Origin: Arthrobotrys musiformis
Lineage: Eukaryota; Ascomycota; Orbiliomycetes; Orbiliales; Orbiliaceae
Assembly (NCBI GenBank): GCA_036971715.1
Contig: JAVHJL010000013.1
Span: forward strand, 1,540,384-1,604,383
Direction of reading: 5' to 3'
DNA: 64,000 nucleotides
The position numbers were made by a program, and so were the translations under genes. The stretch's first letter is position 1, and every line of letters begins with the position of its first letter. A model generated the notes under the pieces. It ran no database searches, was not told the origin of the DNA, and worked only from the letters and a program-made list of their open reading frames with translations. Shown piece by piece: positions 46,453-55,586 of the stretch.

Positions 46453-47800
46453 TTTTGATTAATCTAACTCTTAATAAAATAAATAGTATATATTAGTATA
46501 ACAAATAATTAGTTATAATTTAAATAATAACAATAATAGCAATAAATATAGATTACTTCTTAAAGAAAAATCTAAAACCTTTTCAAAATTTGATAATAAT
46601 GATTAACTATGAGAAATAATATATACAAGTTTAATTATATAAACAAATGTATAAATTAAAAAAATAAATTTTATTTTTAATTTAGTATTAATTTATTTTT
46701 TTGATGAAAATTCTTATACACAGATATTGGTAATAAGTTTATAAAAATTGATACTTTTATTAGAATTTATTGGTATTTAGAATATAGTAATTTAAATAAT
46801 ACTAAATTTATAAAGCTAAAAAAAGGAAAAACGCACATAATATATTAAAAATTTTAGTAAAGATATTTTTAAGAAATTTCCTAAGCTATTAAATGATAAT
46901 ATGGAAAATAGTGGAGAAACTATAAAAGAAGGATCTAACCCTCCTTTACTATACACTCTTAAAGAATAAATTAAGGAACTTTAGGTGAAACTAATACAAT
47001 ATAACATTAAAGGATTTAAAATTTAAAATAAATAAAACAAACTTTAAAAGAAACTTAATATTAAGATATTATGAATTAATAATTTAACAAAGTTTAATAA
47101 AACTTTTGGAAAACTTAATTACTTTTTTTAATAATTTGATATTTATTTTCGATTTTAAGCTTTTCGATTTTCTTATGATGGTATTAAAATCTTATTTGTA
47201 GGAATGTATCTTGACAGTATTATCCTTTAGATCTATATCCATTACCAAAATTATATAGTAACTAAAGAAAAAGAAAAACGAGATCTAAATGTAATTAAAG
47301 TAATAATAAATTACAGATTTTTCGTTATTTTTTTTAAACAACAATACAGTAAAAACAATAAGACTGCAAAAACCTAACGATAGATTATTATTTTTAAGTA
47401 GATTAATTTTACTCACAATTATTTCTAAGAATTTAATAAACTTATAGTTCTAATTGACTGGGACAAATTTAACTTATATTGAAGAATTTAAGAAGGACTT
47501 AAAATAGAACTCTAATAATATATATATATTTATAAAAAAGAATGTTGAAATAGAGGACTATCTATTATAACTTGCATAAAAATATAATAATATGCTATTG
47601 AAATTGATGATATTAATTTTAAGATTTGTATTAATTAATCTTCTTACAAGAAAAAAGGAAAGTATAACAATAATAATAATAATTATAATAAGAAATCTAA
47701 TTCTAAAAATTAAAAAAAAATAAGGATGGAAGTATAACAGTAACCAAAATTTTTAATTTAGTTTTTATAAATTTGAATACTACATAATATAAATACAAGC
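45784..47800 (+). mobile_element. Third Gypsy-1 copy, 5' part
   Basis: LTR at 45784-46452 (starts TGTTACGCCC) followed by leader and gag up to the equivalent of position 16431 in the complete element, where LINE L begins. It interrupts LINE G. The LTR outer ~60 bp keep GC words (ggcgcgat); the rest is mutated. The 3' part of this element is not present on the other side of LINE L. Confidence 0.9.
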
Positions 47801-47804
47801 GATA

Positions 47805-47865
47805 AAACGAACTTCGAAAATACCGACCCCCCCATAACTTTTGAACGGAGTATCCAAAACCAAAT
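47805..47865 (+). promoter_or_regulatory. Conserved 5' terminal block of the LINE
   Basis: aaacgaacttcg, a run of seven C and gaacggagtatccaaaacc are kept in copies A, B, C, D and H even when the ORFs are destroyed. LINEs of this type carry internal promoters near the 5' end, so a promoter or RNA element is possible. Confidence 0.5.
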
Positions 47866-47991
47866 AAAAGTACACCAATCGAAAGAGCGGAAAAAATTGA
47901 TCAAAAATACTACAAAGTAAAAAAGCATACAAAGACCGATAGAAAATAATCACGACATAAAAATATAAAGATATTTGCGATCGTCTACCAC

Positions 47992-48015
47992 ACAAAAAAA
48001 AAAAAAAAGGGGGTT
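47992..48015. repeat. A-tract with G5 in the LINE 5' UTR
   Basis: About 16 A followed by five G, about 45 bp before ORF1. Its length varies between copies. Confidence 0.7.
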
Positions 48016-48027
48016 CTCGCTTAATTT

Positions 48028-48054
48028 AAACTAAACCTTTTAAAGGTTAGTTTT
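48028..48054 (+). other. Inverted repeat just before ORF1
   Basis: AACCTTT-T-AAAGGTT with extendable arms ends a few bases before the ORF1 ATG and is kept in copies A, B and C. It could form a hairpin at the start of translation. Confidence 0.5.
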
Positions 48055-48058
48055 AAAA

Positions 48059-49219
48059 ATGGAGAACATACCAACTAGTTCATCTTTGGATGAACTAGTA
48101 TTAGCGACACAGGGTTTTAAACCTGTTCACCACAAAAAAAGACAGAGAAGACAGGTATCGGTAGATACAATTGATTCAAGGGAAGAAATAAATAGAGAAG
48201 ATCTGTTTCTGGAAATTAAAAGGTTGAATGACCTTCTAAAAGAAAGAGTACAGGAGGTAGAAGACCTAAAGCAGGAAATAAGAGAGTTGGAGAGAAACAA
48301 CACAAAAAAGACATACGCCCAAATCGCCCAGAAAACATCAAAAACACCAAAAAAACAGGAAATAACCCAAAAACACCAAAAAACGCATAAAACGCAAAAT
48401 CTACAAAATCCACAAAATCCACAAAATTCAAAAATATCAATTAACCAACGAAGGTTAATTATTCCCAGAAGTACCACGGAACCTCCCATCCAAAAACCAA
48501 ATATCTTCAGAGAAAAAATAAATAAAATTCTCAAAGAGAAGCCCAATAACCCAGAATTAATTATTTCTGGGATTTCTCTAAATCCAAAAGGGAATCTAAT
48601 TTTGATTACCCATGAGAACACCAAAAAAGAAGATATTCTGGAATACAAAGAAGAAATCTATCAAGAACTCATCAAAATAGATGAACACATACAAAGACCT
48701 TCCAAAATAGAGAGCTGGGGGTTCTTAGTTGTACACGGGATTTCTAGAGATCAAAAAATGGAAGATCTCAAAAAAGAGGTGGAAACAGACAACACAATCA
48801 AATTGGTTAACAATCCGAGATGGTTGATTAAGGAGGAAAAATTAGAAGGGAAGAAATTCTCTTCTATAGTAATTGCCACAAAAACAAAAATGGAGGCAAT
48901 AGAAACACAAAACAGAGGATATATTTTTCTAGGAGGTGAAAAACTCAAAACAGAAAGATATATTAAATTCTCTGGAAACAATAGATGTACAAATTGTCAA
49001 AAAACTGGCCACTATGCATTAAATTGCAGAAATGAATCAGCCTGCGAAATTTGTGCTGGAAAACACAAAACAATTAATCATTTGTGTAATATATGCCAGG
49101 AAAATAAAAAGTCCTGTGACCATATAAAATACAAATGCATTAATTGTGGAGGAGAACATGGGGCAAAAAATTCCTTATGCCCTAAAAACAAAAAACAAAA
49201 TATCACCTTAAATGAATAG
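48059..49219 (+). CDS. LINE L ORF1: gag-like RNA-binding protein
   Basis: 386 aa. A Glu/Lys/Leu-rich coiled coil spans about residues 44-80. A Lys/Gln/Asn/Pro-rich linker (QNLQNPQNPQNSK) follows, then a mixed domain (about 150-300) that could be the RRM-like part of I/Tad ORF1 proteins. Three C-terminal Cys/His knuckles are visible: C310-X2-C-X4-H318-X4-C323, C329-X2-C-X3-H336-X6-C343 and C360-X2-C-X3-H367-X6-C374. By family it coats the element RNA and forms the RNP with ORF2. The stop overlaps the ORF2 start in the shared ATGAATAG. The start was chosen because it gives the same length in copies B and C. It could be called gag by analogy; no symbol assigned. Confidence 0.93.
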   Translation: MENIPTSSSLDELVLATQGFKPVHHKKRQRRQVSVDTIDSREEINREDLFLEIKRLNDLLKERVQEVEDLKQEIRELERNNTKKTYAQIAQKTSKTPKKQEITQKHQKTHKTQNLQNPQNPQNSKISINQRRLIIPRSTTEPPIQKPNIFREKINKILKEKPNNPELIISGISLNPKGNLILITHENTKKEDILEYKEEIYQELIKIDEHIQRPSKIESWGFLVVHGISRDQKMEDLKKEVETDNTIKLVNNPRWLIKEEKLEGKKFSSIVIATKTKMEAIETQNRGYIFLGGEKLKTERYIKFSGNNRCTNCQKTGHYALNCRNESACEICAGKHKTINHLCNICQENKKSCDHIKYKCINCGGEHGAKNSLCPKNKKQNITLNE

Positions 49220-52200
49220 GGATATTTTAAAAATAATACAACACAATTGTAGAAGATCTACAAATATAATGCAGTCAATCTTAAACTCTGCATTAATTTA
49301 CGACAACACGGATTTAATTTTCCTACAAGAACCGTGGTTCTCAAAGGAAAATACTACAATTACACACTCAGGGTTTAAACCAATTTTTTCAAACCCAAAA
49401 ACCAACGAAACCAACAAAAACCGAAATAGGGTAATTACTTTTATAAAAAAGAATTTACCCTACGAGATCACAAACCGGGAAGATTTAATTAAAGATGAGG
49501 ACTGCCAGATAATTGATTTTAAATCAAACAAATTTGGGGAAATCAGATTTATTAATATCTACAACGAAAAACAACAAAATACGGAAAATGGTGAATATAC
49601 AGTAAATCGACTCTTTAATAAGATCAAAGATTACTGCACCAAAAAAACATTATTAATCGGAGATTTTAATGCTCATCACTCTTTATGGAACCCTGAAATT
49701 AAATTTAATTTAAGAGCAGGAAAAATAATAGAGTTGATCGAAGATAAAAATCTACAATTAATAAATAAAAATGGCATACCAACTTATTATAATGTCAGGA
49801 AAAATAATAAATCTGAATCCTCAATCATTGACCTATCTTTTGCAACCATTAATTTAAAAGAATTAATTATGGATTGGAAAATAGATGAAAAAATTGATAC
49901 AGGATCAGATCATGAGGTAATCTCAATTAAAATAAAACCAAAAGAAAATGACTTAGTAGACAACCCTTTGTCAACTAACAAATTTAATTGGAATAAAACT
50001 AATTGGGAAAACTTCGAAAAAGAATTATTAAGTCTAGATAAAAATCTAGATAAAAATAATTTATGGAAAGATCGCCTTTTTTCATTTTATGAGAAAAGAG
50101 AAGATCTAGAAAATAATTTGGAAGTTGCAACATCTCTTTTTCAAAAAAATATAATTTTGGCAGTAGAAAGATCTACACCAATTTTAAAAATAACACCAAA
50201 ATCAAAAATTTGGTGGAATGAGGAAATTGAAAAAACAAGAAAAGAGATGTTGCAACAAAAAAGGACATGGAAATTAAATAGGACCCAACAAAATTGGGAA
50301 CTATTTAAAATCAAAAGGAATAAACATTTTAGAGAAATTAGATCCTCTAAGGAGAAATCCTGGACTAATTTTCTAGAAAATGCAAAAGACAAAGAAATAT
50401 TCCTAGCGCTTAATTTTTCTAAACCTAGAAAAATCCAAAAAATGCCAAATCTAATTTATGAGGACAGGAATGCCCTTAATTTTGAAGATAAGGCAAAAAT
50501 ATTAAGAAAGGCGTTATTTCCAAAACCACCAAATTATACAAAAACAACAAATCCACTGTTACCAGTGGAAATAACAATTAACAAAAAGTTAATGGAATGG
50601 AAAAAGATAAGAGATAGTGAAATCAAAGAAGCTATCTTCTCATCCAATTCCAAAAAAGCACCAGGACCAGATGGAATTAATTTTCTATGTCTAAAAAGGG
50701 CTTACGAAATTATACCGGGAAGATTTAATGATTTATTCAAACAATTATTAAATTATGGGTACCATCCAATATGCTTCAGAGAAGCAATTGGGGCAATTTT
50801 ACCTAAACCAAATAAACCGGATTATAATATTCCAAAAGCTTACAGAATTATTAGTCTCCTAAATTGTTTAGGAAAAATATCAGAGAAAATAATAGCAAGA
50901 AGAATAGCCTTCTTATCAGAAACTAATAAAATTCTAAATCCAGAACAAATTGGAGGCAGAAAACAAAGATCTGCAATTGATGCAGCTTTGTCATTAGTTC
51001 ATGATATAGAAATGGCTAATTCAGAAAAGTTAAAAACCTCTGTTTTATTCCTAGACGTTAAAGGGGCTTTTGATAATGTTTCAAAGGAAAGATTAATTAA
51101 TACCTTAGAAGACATGAAGTTCCCCAAACGATTAATTTCGTGGATTAATAATTTTATGTCCAAAAGATTAATTAAACTGGCCTTCGATGGACAAGTAGAA
51201 AAATTAAAACCAGTTGAAACTGGAATACCACAAGGTTCCCCAATATCCCCAATTCTTTTTCTATTATATTTAACACCACTATTTAATTTATTAGAACAAA
51301 AAACGCCTTCTATCATTAAACCATCTTATATAGATGATTTGGCGTTAATTGCAACTAATAAAAAAATAGAAACAAATATATATGAATTAGAAGAAACTGC
51401 AAAAATAGCCTTTAATTGGGCTGCAGATAATGCAGTAGCTTTTGATGACATAAAATCAGAGCTAATTCATTTTAAAACAAATTTAAAAAAGAAAAATGAA
51501 TTTGGGGAATTAAATATTGAGCTACCAAATGGTACAATAATAAAACCTACCAACAATATAAGGTGGTTAGGTATATATTTCGATATAAAATTGAATTTTA
51601 AACACCACATTAAAATAAAAACAAGTGCAGCAAATAAAATTTTAAATTTTATCAAGGCACTTGCTAATTCAGAAAAAGGACTTAAAACTAAAGCGATAAT
51701 ACAATTGTATAAAAGCTGCGTTTGTTCTATTTCCGACTATGGGTCTGAAATATGGTGGAAAAACCAAAAACAACAAAATGTTTTGAAAGAATTTAAATTA
51801 ATTCAAAATAAGATGTTGAGAAAAATAACAGGAGGCTTCAAAACAACTCCAATAAATATATTGGAAGTTGAGGCCTCTATTTTACCACCAGAAATAAGAC
51901 TAAATGGGATACAAAGAAGGTATGCCCTAAGATCCCTTTTTCTTAATAAAAATCATCCAATAAAAAAGAGATCTCCAGAGTCATTCCCACCAGAATTTAA
52001 TTTTGGAAGAGAGGAAACAGGACTGGGACTTTATTTAAAATGGAATGAAAATAAAAAAGAAGGGGACAAAAAAGAATATGCCTCCACACTGGACAGAATA
52101 CTATCAAGAATTAATTTCTTGATAAACCCATATACAAAAATTGAGGAATTAAATATAAAATTCAATCCACCTTGGATTGAAAATAAAATTAATTTCCTCA

Positions 52201-53249
52201 TAAATAACGTACCCAAGGACTTAGAAGCAGAAAACCACAAAAATAAAAAAGAAGTTGAACTAAATTCTAGGGAAAACTTACTTATTTATACAGACGGTTC
52301 TATGCTGGAAATAGAAAATAAAAATAATAAAAAAAAGAATAATAAAAATAAAAAAGAAAAATCCTTGGGGGCTGGAATTTATGGAGAAATAGATAATAAA
52401 TCTATTTTCGAAATTTATTTTAGTTTGGGAAAAAGTATGGAGGTATATGATGCAGAATTAATTGCTTTAAGGAAAGGGTTCGAAAAATCCTTTGAAGTAA
52501 TTAATAAAAATAAAGAGGTGAAGAATATTTATTTCTTCACCGACAACCAGGCTGCAATAAAAAGGTTACAAAACCTAAATTTAGGGCCTGGTCAGGAGAC
52601 AACTTCAGAAATTTGGGATATGGCAAATGAATTAAATTCTAGAAATATTAACATATTTATAGAATGGGTCCCAGGTCACTCTGAAGTTGTTGGAAATGAA
52701 AAGGCAGATTACTTAGCCAAGGAAGCTGCAAAAATAAAAAAGAAAAGCCTATTCAAGTCCTTCGCCTATTTAAAAAGAAAAATTAAAGAAAAGGACTTAC
52801 TAGAATGGGAAGAAAAATACAAAAAACAAAAAAACAGGCCAAATTATATTAATAGGCCAAAGTTAAAAAGAAATAAGATATTTACTAAGTTTAGTAATAA
52901 TTTTGTTTCTTCTTTAACTCAACTGAGGACTGGGCATGGGTACTTTAACAGTTATTTATATAAAATTCCAAATTCTGGAATTTTAAATAAAAACTGTACA
53001 TGCAGAAATAAGCCTCAAACACCAAAACACTTAATTATGGAATGCAAAATCTATAATGAAGAGAGAGAGGTATTAAAAAGGAAACTCAAAAAAGCTAATA
53101 AACAATTAGATTATTACTTTTTATTATTTAATAATGAAGGTATGATCTTTTTGGAAGAGTTCCTAAATAAAACAAATATTGCAAAAAGAAAATGCAATAA
53201 AAATCCTAAAAATGATTATTTCACAGGATGGGGAAATCTGGAAGTTTGA
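49212..53249 (+). CDS. LINE L ORF2: endonuclease, reverse transcriptase, RNase H
   Basis: 1345 aa, intact. The APE-like endonuclease (about 1-235) has IIQHNC (N12), LQEPW (E40), GDFNAHHSLW (D151, N153, H155) and GSDHE (D233, H234). RT (about 480-760) has KKAPGPDGI, SLLNCLGKISEKIIARRI, LFLDVKGAFDNV, ETGIPQGSPISPILF and the catalytic YIDD at 706-709. RNase H (about 1020-1175) has YTDGS (D1028), DAEL (E1082), FTDNQAA (D1111) and PGHSEVVGNEKADYL (H1156, D1166). A C-terminal CTC-X8-H-X4-C motif lies at 1262-1278. It nicks DNA and copies the element RNA at the nick. The 8-nt overlap with ORF1 suggests coupled re-initiation. All catalytic residues I can place are present. Confidence 0.96.
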   Translation: MNRDILKIIQHNCRRSTNIMQSILNSALIYDNTDLIFLQEPWFSKENTTITHSGFKPIFSNPKTNETNKNRNRVITFIKKNLPYEITNREDLIKDEDCQIIDFKSNKFGEIRFINIYNEKQQNTENGEYTVNRLFNKIKDYCTKKTLLIGDFNAHHSLWNPEIKFNLRAGKIIELIEDKNLQLINKNGIPTYYNVRKNNKSESSIIDLSFATINLKELIMDWKIDEKIDTGSDHEVISIKIKPKENDLVDNPLSTNKFNWNKTNWENFEKELLSLDKNLDKNNLWKDRLFSFYEKREDLENNLEVATSLFQKNIILAVERSTPILKITPKSKIWWNEEIEKTRKEMLQQKRTWKLNRTQQNWELFKIKRNKHFREIRSSKEKSWTNFLENAKDKEIFLALNFSKPRKIQKMPNLIYEDRNALNFEDKAKILRKALFPKPPNYTKTTNPLLPVEITINKKLMEWKKIRDSEIKEAIFSSNSKKAPGPDGINFLCLKRAYEIIPGRFNDLFKQLLNYGYHPICFREAIGAILPKPNKPDYNIPKAYRIISLLNCLGKISEKIIARRIAFLSETNKILNPEQIGGRKQRSAIDAALSLVHDIEMANSEKLKTSVLFLDVKGAFDNVSKERLINTLEDMKFPKRLISWINNFMSKRLIKLAFDGQVEKLKPVETGIPQGSPISPILFLLYLTPLFNLLEQKTPSIIKPSYIDDLALIATNKKIETNIYELEETAKIAFNWAADNAVAFDDIKSELIHFKTNLKKKNEFGELNIELPNGTIIKPTNNIRWLGIYFDIKLNFKHHIKIKTSAANKILNFIKALANSEKGLKTKAIIQLYKSCVCSISDYGSEIWWKNQKQQNVLKEFKLIQNKMLRKITGGFKTTPINILEVEASILPPEIRLNGIQRRYALRSLFLNKNHPIKKRSPESFPPEFNFGREETGLGLYLKWNENKKEGDKKEYASTLDRILSRINFLINPYTKIEELNIKFNPPWIENKINFLINNVPKDLEAENHKNKKEVELNSRENLLIYTDGSMLEIENKNNKKKNNKNKKEKSLGAGIYGEIDNKSIFEIYFSLGKSMEVYDAELIALRKGFEKSFEVINKNKEVKNIYFFTDNQAAIKRLQNLNLGPGQETTSEIWDMANELNSRNINIFIEWVPGHSEVVGNEKADYLAKEAAKIKKKSLFKSFAYLKRKIKEKDLLEWEEKYKKQKNRPNYINRPKLKRNKIFTKFSNNFVSSLTQLRTGHGYFNSYLYKIPNSGILNKNCTCRNKPQTPKHLIMECKIYNEEREVLKRKLKKANKQLDYYFLLFNNEGMIFLEEFLNKTNIAKRKCNKNPKNDYFTGWGNLEV

Positions 53250-53540
53250 AAAAATGAAAAGGTTCCGGAAATGAGATATATCATTTTAATATTACATCAA
53301 AGTGGATGGGTAAGAACAACAGATATACGACATTGTTCTTTTAATGGGAAAAAAGAAGAAAGAGACAAAAAGGGTTAGAAGGAACCTCAAAAAACAAAAA
53401 ACAAAAATAAAAATAAAAACAAAAAACAAAAATAAAAAATGATTTTATGTAGTTTTCATTTTTAATGAGGAGCGAAAATCATGTATTTTAATTTCTTTTC
53501 CTTCATTCCGCCATAACCGAAAGGTTGCATGCGTGTATGA
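53250..53540 (+). other. LINE L 3' UTR
   Basis: About 290 bp. The first part (53290-53335) contains the block shared with the SINE. A run of CAAAAA/TAAAAA repeats follows at about 53386-53440, then a conserved terminal section with the GAAA hairpin. No ORF. Confidence 0.85.
53515..53526 (+). other. LINE L 3' hairpin with GAAA loop
   Basis: AACC-GAAA-GGTT: a 4-bp stem (extendable by T-G) with a GNRA tetraloop, about 15 bases before the tail. It is repeated in copies B, D, H, the J2 fragment and the SINE; the J1 fragment has loop AAAA. Confidence 0.75.
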
Positions 53541-53560
53541 TAAATAATAATAATAATAAT
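53541..53560. repeat. (TAA)n tail of LINE L
   Basis: taaataataataataataat closes the element; it is directly followed by a truncated LINE copy. Confidence 0.9.
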
Positions 53561-54137
53561 TTTAAATTTTGGTATTTTAAATAAAAATTATATATGTATA
53601 AATGAATTTTAAATATTAAAATACTTAATTATAAAATATAAACTTTATAATAAAAAAAAAAAAGTGTTAAAAATGAAATTTAAAAAAATTAATTAGATTA
53701 TTATTTTTTATTATTTAATAATGAAGGTATAATCTTTTTGGAAGAGTTTTTAAATAAAATAAATATTGTAAAAAGAAAATGTAATAAAAATCTTAAAAAT
53801 GATTATTTTATAAAATAGAAAATCTGGAAATTTAATAATAAAAAAGTTTTAAAAATAAAATATATTATTTTAATATTATATTAAAGTGGATGGATAAAAA
53901 TAATAGATATATAACATTATTTTTTTAATGGGGGAAAAAAAAAAGAGATAAAAAAAATTAAAAAAAACTCTAAAAACAAAAAACAAAAATAAAAATAAAA
54001 AACAAAAACAAAAAATGATTTTAAAATAGTTTTTATTTTTATAAAATATAAAAAATCATATATTTTAATTTCTTTTTCTTTATTCCGCCATAACCAAAAG
54101 GTTGCATGCGTGTATGATAAATAATAATAATAATAAT
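53561..54137 (+). mobile_element. LINE fragment J1, 5'-truncated
   Basis: It corresponds to LINE L from about 52967 (ORF2 C-terminus) to the tail, in the same orientation and joined directly to the tail of LINE L. Heavily RIP-mutated; hairpin loop changed to AAAA (54092-54103). Ends in its own (TAA)n. Confidence 0.9.
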
Positions 54138-54427
54138 TCCAAAAATGAGATATATTATGTTAATATTATATTAAAGTGGATGGGTAAGAATAATAGATAT
54201 ATAATATTATTTTTTTAATGGGAAAAAAGAAGAAAGAGACAAAAAAGATTAAAAAGAACTTTAAAAAACAAAAATAAAAATAAAAATAAAAAATAGGAAT
54301 AAAAAATGATTTTAGTATAGTTTTTATTTTATAAAATGCGAAAAATCATGTATTTTAATTTTTCTTCCTTTATTCCGCCATAACCGAAAGGTTGTATGCG
54401 TGTATGATAAATAATAATAATAATAAT
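54138..54427 (+). mobile_element. LINE fragment J2, 5'-truncated
   Basis: It corresponds to LINE L from about 53265 to the tail (3' UTR only), joined directly to the tail of J1. Less mutated at its 3' end; the GAAA hairpin at 54382-54393 is intact. Ends in (TAA)n. Confidence 0.9.
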
Positions 54428-55287
54428 ATATATTATACTGGGAGGCTGCGGAGCAGCACTCAAACCCGACTGAAAACCAACTTCTGAAATTTAGGCTAAA
54501 ACTCAGGTTAAAACTTAAACTAATAAGTAAATAAGTAGACAAGTGGGTAGATAAGCAAATAAACAGATAAGCAGATAAGCAAATAAGCAAATAAGCAAAT
54601 AAGTAAATAAGTAGGTTAGTAAACAAATAAAGCAAAACCTACACCAAAACCTAATTCCTAAATTCAAAAAAATCACATATTGCAAAAACCCCATACTAAT
54701 TTATATAAGAAAAATTTATTGAAAATTTCTAAATTTGCCGAAAATAATTTTTTTTTTTTTTAAGGGGCTAAAAAATTCCATCACAGAAGTTCAAGGGGAA
54801 CCCTCCTTTTCAGTTGGGCATACCTATTCTTTATATATTTAGAATTTGTTAAAATAATTTATTTCTATTTTACTATATTTGTTAGCAATTATATTTATAA
54901 AATAAATAAGTATAACCTATTTTTATTTTATATAATAAAAATAATATTATTTAATACAATATTTATTATGTTCTACTACTTCATATTTTAAAGGACATCC
55001 CCTAATTTCATATAAACATTAAAAAGTCAAAAAGTTGTACTAAAATTTAATTCTATTATTATAACTATAAATTATAACAAAATTTATTTAAAAGTTATTA
55101 AAAACATATATCCTTCTATTAAAAACATTATTTATATTTAACACATATAAAAAAATGTTTAAAATAAATATTTAAAAATCTTTGCAAAAAAAAACTTTAT
55201 TAATGGTTTTTTTAAAAATTTTATTTTATTTTTAAAAATTTTTGATAAAAAAATTTTTGATAAAAAGTAGATTAATATGGAAATTAA
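54428..55287. other. Non-repeat-like island without genes
   Basis: The first ~400 bp are clearly richer in G and C than the surroundings (gggaggctgcggagcagcac) and match no other part of the window. They contain the 8-bp tandem repeat at 54516-54625 and an A/T-rich stretch. From about 54860 to 55287 the sequence becomes AT-rich with no recognised homology. An open frame at 54324-54635 (minus) only reflects the tandem repeat and is not called as a gene. Confidence 0.55.
54516..54625. repeat. 8-bp tandem repeat (ataagcaa type)
   Basis: About twelve imperfect units alternating ataagcaa, ataagcag, ataaacag and ataagtaa. Confidence 0.8.
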
Positions 55288-55586
55288 ATTATTATTATTA
55301 TTATTATTTATCATACACGCATGCAACCTTTCGGTTATGGTGGAATGAAGGAAAAGAAATTAAAATATATGATTTTCGCTTTTTATTAAAAATGAAAACT
55401 ATATAAAATCATTTTTTATTTTTTTTTTTTTGTTTTTATTTTTATTTTTGTTTTTTGAGGTTTTTTCTAATTTTTTTTCTTTTTTTTTCCTATTAAAAAA
55501 ATAATGTTGTATATTTGTTGTTTTTACTCATTTACTTTAATATAATATTAAAATAATATATCTTATTTTTGGAATTTTTTATTTTT

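Larger units (their letters stand above)
47805..53560 (+). mobile_element. LINE L: intact Tad1/I-group non-LTR retrotransposon
   Basis: The only copy here with both ORFs open. Order: 5' UTR (47805-48058), ORF1 (48059-49219), ORF2 (49212-53249), 3' UTR (53250-53540) and a (TAA)n tail. APE-type endonuclease, RT, RNase H and CCHC-type ORF1 place it in the I superclade, closest in layout to fungal Tad1. It shows no RIP damage that I can see and is GC-richer than its neighbours. No target duplication is visible: the left flank is Gypsy-1 gag, the right flank another LINE tail. It is the reference for all other LINE copies in this window. Confidence 0.96.

Noticed and set aside
48127..48648. 173-aa hydrophobic ORF antisense to LINE ORF1 (also at 11045-11566)
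   Set aside because: Shadow of ORF1 on the other strand; Phe/Leu/Cys richness reflects the Lys/Glu/Asn-rich sense frame.
54324..54635. 103-aa Leu/Tyr/Cys-rich membrane-like ORF
   Set aside because: It is the reverse translation of the 8-bp tandem repeat plus the LINE J2 tail; repetitive Leu-Ile-Cys-Leu-Ser text comes from the repeat unit.
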